Part shown: in pieces, positions 62,265 through 64,000 of the stretch
Layout: each line of letters opens with the position of its first letter
How positions within the stretch are numbered: position 1 is the stretch's first letter
Notes under the pieces: generated by a model
The model's database searches: none
What the model saw: the letters and a program-made list of their open reading frames with translations, nothing else
Told to the model about the DNA's origin: nothing
Assembly: GCF_002838065.1 (NCBI RefSeq)
Contig: NZ_PIZU01000015.1
Location: 57,123-121,122 of the forward strand
Origin: Mycobacterium hubeiense
GTDB taxonomy: Bacteria > Actinomycetota > Actinomycetes > Mycobacteriales > Mycobacteriaceae
Direction: 5' to 3'
DNA length: 64,000 nucleotides
Translations under genes and position numbers: made by a program

Positions 62265-62337
62265 GTGTCTGCGGAACATCGGACCCGCTTCCGATCTCGG
62301 CGGCGGGACCAGCCGATGTTCGGTCGGCTGCAGACAC
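62265..62337 (-). promoter_or_regulatory. Long stem-loop in the rpsB leader
   Basis: Three nested stems: GTGTCTGC/GCAGACAC (62265-62272 with 62330-62337), GAACATCGG/CCGATGTTC (62274-62282 with 62313-62321) and CCCGC/GCGGG. The 73-base structure ends 58 bases before the rpsB start codon. It is a candidate autoregulatory ribosomal-protein leader or an attenuator. Confidence 0.6.
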
Positions 62338-62475
62338 GCGAAGTCAGCCCGCTGATGCGAGCTGCGGTTAGCAGTTTACACGGCGTGCGGGCGTGCTTTA
62401 TCCACAGTGACCTGGCCATCCACAGCCCGCGCGATCGGGATGGCGGATCGCGGCGCATGACGGTGAGCTGGTTGT

Positions 62476-62967
62476 ATGCGCAGGCTGGTGGCGATAGTGG
62501 CCGTTGGGTTGGTGTGCGCGCCCGCTGCGCGTGCCGAGGACGGCCGACTCGAGTGGCCGCTGCGGCCCCGACCAAGTGTTTCGCGGACGTTCGACGCGCC
62601 GTCACCGAACTGGCAGCGCGGCCACCGCGGCGTCGACCTGGCCGGGTTCGCAGGCCAGCCGGTGTATGCGGGCGCCGCGGGCACCGTCGTGTTCGCCGGG
62701 GAGCTGGCCGGGCGGCCGCTGGTATCGATCGCCCATCCCGGCGGACTGCGGACGACCTACGAGCCAGTGCGTCCCGCGGTGCGGGTGGGTCAGCTCGTCG
62801 ACACCGGAGCGGTGGTGGGGGCATTGGCGGCCGGCCATGCCGGCTGCGTGGCATCGGCGTGCCTGCACTGGGGCGCGATGTGGGGTCCGGCGTCGCGGGC
62901 CGACTACGTGGATCCGCTTGGGCTCGTGGTCAGTACACCGATCCGGCTCAAACCGCTGGGCGGATGA
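62476..62967 (+). CDS. Secreted M23/LytM-type protein with altered catalytic motif (Rv2891-like)
   Basis: 163-aa exported protein: signal peptide to about residue 20 (AARA), then an M23 domain. Metal-site residues His50 and Asp54 in HRGVDLAG and His131 are kept, but the first His of the usual HxH is Cys129 (ACLHWG). It may be a weak or non-catalytic peptidoglycan-binding protein. Divergent from rpsB; position matches Rv2891. Confidence 0.82.
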   Translation: MRRLVAIVAVGLVCAPAARAEDGRLEWPLRPRPSVSRTFDAPSPNWQRGHRGVDLAGFAGQPVYAGAAGTVVFAGELAGRPLVSIAHPGGLRTTYEPVRPAVRVGQLVDTGAVVGALAAGHAGCVASACLHWGAMWGPASRADYVDPLGLVVSTPIRLKPLGG

Positions 62968-62992
62968 GGCGCTCCACGCATAGCGTCGAGGC

Positions 62993-63955
62993 ATGCCCAC
63001 CGAAGCTCACCGTTCGCGCCGGCTCCGGTTCGGCCTGCACATCGCGCTGCCGCGCGGTCAGAACTTCGGCGGCTTCGCGGCCGCGGTCGAGCAGGCCGGG
63101 TTCGACGTGCTGACCATCCCCGACCATCTCGTCGCATCGGTGTCACCGTTCGCCGGCGCCGCCGCGGCCGCCATGGCCACCTCCCGGTTGCACACCGGCA
63201 CGCTGGTGTTGAACAACGATCTGCGCCATCCCGTCGAAACGGCGCGCGAGGCGGCGACCGTCGCGGACGTCTCGGGTGGCCGCTTCGAACTCGGGCTTGG
63301 CGCGGGGCACATGAAATCCGAGTACGACGCCGCCGGGCTGAAGTTCGACTCCGGGGCGGTGCGCGTCGACCGGCTGATCGAAGCCGTCGACGTGATCCGG
63401 TCCCTGCTGGCCGGAGAAGCGGTCGACGTCGATGGCGCGCACTACTGCGTGCGGGCCGACGCAGGCGCTTTGGTTGCCGCGCCGAACGTTCCCGTGCCGC
63501 TGCTTATCGGCGGCAACGGCACGCGGGTGCTGCGGCTGGCCGGCCGCGTGGCCGACATCGTCGGGCTGGCGGGCATCACCCACAACCGCGACGCCACCGA
63601 GGTCAGGCTGACCCATTTCGACCTGGCGGGCCTCGACGACCGCATCGCAGTGGTGCGCGACGCGGCGGGCGATCGCTTCGATGCGATCGAACTCAATGCG
63701 CTGATCCAATTTGTGGTCGTCACCGACGACCGGGCGGCGGCCGCCGCGGAGCTGGCCGAGGCGTTAGAGGTGGCGCCCGAATTGGTGCTGGAGTCGCCGT
63801 TCGTGTTGCTGGGGACGCACGAGCAGATGGCCGAGTCGCTGGTGGCGCGCCAGCAGCGATTCGGCGTGAGCTATTGGACCGTGTTCGACGAGTGGGTCGG
63901 CCGACCGTCCGCGATGCCCGACATCGCGAAAGTCATTGCCCTGCTTCGGTCGTGA
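62993..63955 (+). CDS. LLM-class F420-dependent oxidoreductase (Rv2893-like)
   Basis: 320-aa luciferase-like TIM-barrel protein: DVLTIPDHLVA, RLHTGTLVLNNDLRHP, GGRFELGLGAGHMKSEY and PVPLLIGGNGTRVLRLAGR. It begins 25 bases after the M23 gene. The substrate is unknown; F420 dependence is inferred from the family. The last 45 bases of the window hold no further feature. Confidence 0.85.
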   Translation: MPTEAHRSRRLRFGLHIALPRGQNFGGFAAAVEQAGFDVLTIPDHLVASVSPFAGAAAAAMATSRLHTGTLVLNNDLRHPVETAREAATVADVSGGRFELGLGAGHMKSEYDAAGLKFDSGAVRVDRLIEAVDVIRSLLAGEAVDVDGAHYCVRADAGALVAAPNVPVPLLIGGNGTRVLRLAGRVADIVGLAGITHNRDATEVRLTHFDLAGLDDRIAVVRDAAGDRFDAIELNALIQFVVVTDDRAAAAAELAEALEVAPELVLESPFVLLGTHEQMAESLVARQQRFGVSYWTVFDEWVGRPSAMPDIAKVIALLRS

Positions 63956-64000
63956 GCTTGTGATTTCGGCGCGCTGGGTCGCGCTGAGCGGGCTGTATCG

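Overview
The window is high-GC chromosomal DNA from a mycobacterium, most likely a fast-growing Mycolicibacterium-type species. The gene order follows the M. tuberculosis Rv2855-Rv2893 segment: mtr, nicT, the Rv2857c-Rv2860c block, map, a penicillin-binding lipoprotein, GNAT-ispG-rip1-dxr, mpt83/dipZ, a DUF2631 protein, rlmN, cdsA, frr, pyrH, a MarR regulator, amiC, tsf, rpsB, an M23 protein and an LLM oxidoreductase. Several blocks are inserted into this backbone. I identified family relationships by reading motifs, not by searching databases. I recognised no tRNA, rRNA, CRISPR array, phage or insertion sequence.

Layout. 1-2.7 kb: the 3' part of mycothione reductase, then a nickel/cobalt permease with an ArsR-type sensor. 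2.8-9.9 kb: a divergent locus (glnA4-like, C26 amidase, aldehyde dehydrogenase, SDR and GntR on the minus strand; an ethanolamine-type permease on the plus strand). It reads as a gamma-glutamylation route for ethanolamine or a similar amine. 9.9-13.4 kb: two genes for N-acetylglutaminylglutamine amide, an osmolyte dipeptide. 13.5-26.5 kb: cobQ, map, small enzymes, a PBP lipoprotein, two GNAT proteins, ispG, rip1 and dxr. 26.6-29.1 kb: an MPT83-like lipoprotein and dipZ, each preceded by a SigK-type promoter. 29.2-33.1 kb: DUF4097 with a ribbon-helix-helix gene, an LLM enzyme, photolyase and DUF2631.

33.1-53.5 kb is an accessory catabolic island. A seven-gene minus-strand operon encodes a small alpha/beta-barrel-like protein, P450, alcohol dehydrogenase, HpcH aldolase, SDR, Baeyer-Villiger monooxygenase and esterase. 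A lactonase-family gene and a thioesterase are divergent from it. Nearby are acyl-CoA dehydrogenase, LLM, SRPBCC, CoA-transferase, phosphotransferase, aldehyde dehydrogenase and SnoaL-like genes and two paralogous TetR regulators. Five 28-bp sites of the form SGTGACA-N14-TGTAAAG, or its symmetric version GTTTACA-N14-TGTAAAC, lie at gene starts across 18 kb, four of them between divergent genes. They suggest one regulon. The enzyme set fits hydroxylation of an alicyclic or terpenoid-like compound, oxidation to a ketone, Baeyer-Villiger ring opening, hydrolysis and CoA-dependent breakdown. The substrate is unknown.

53.5-64 kb returns to the conserved backbone: rlmN, cdsA-frr-pyrH, a methyltransferase divergent from a MarR regulator, a second methyltransferase, amidase, tsf and rpsB with a highly structured leader, a degenerate M23 protein and an LLM oxidoreductase. 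Non-coding structure includes three copies of a ~99-bp palindromic element, a 22-bp perfect stem, a 55-bp tandem repeat running through a stop codon, and several terminator hairpins. No stretch longer than 300 bases lacks a gene.
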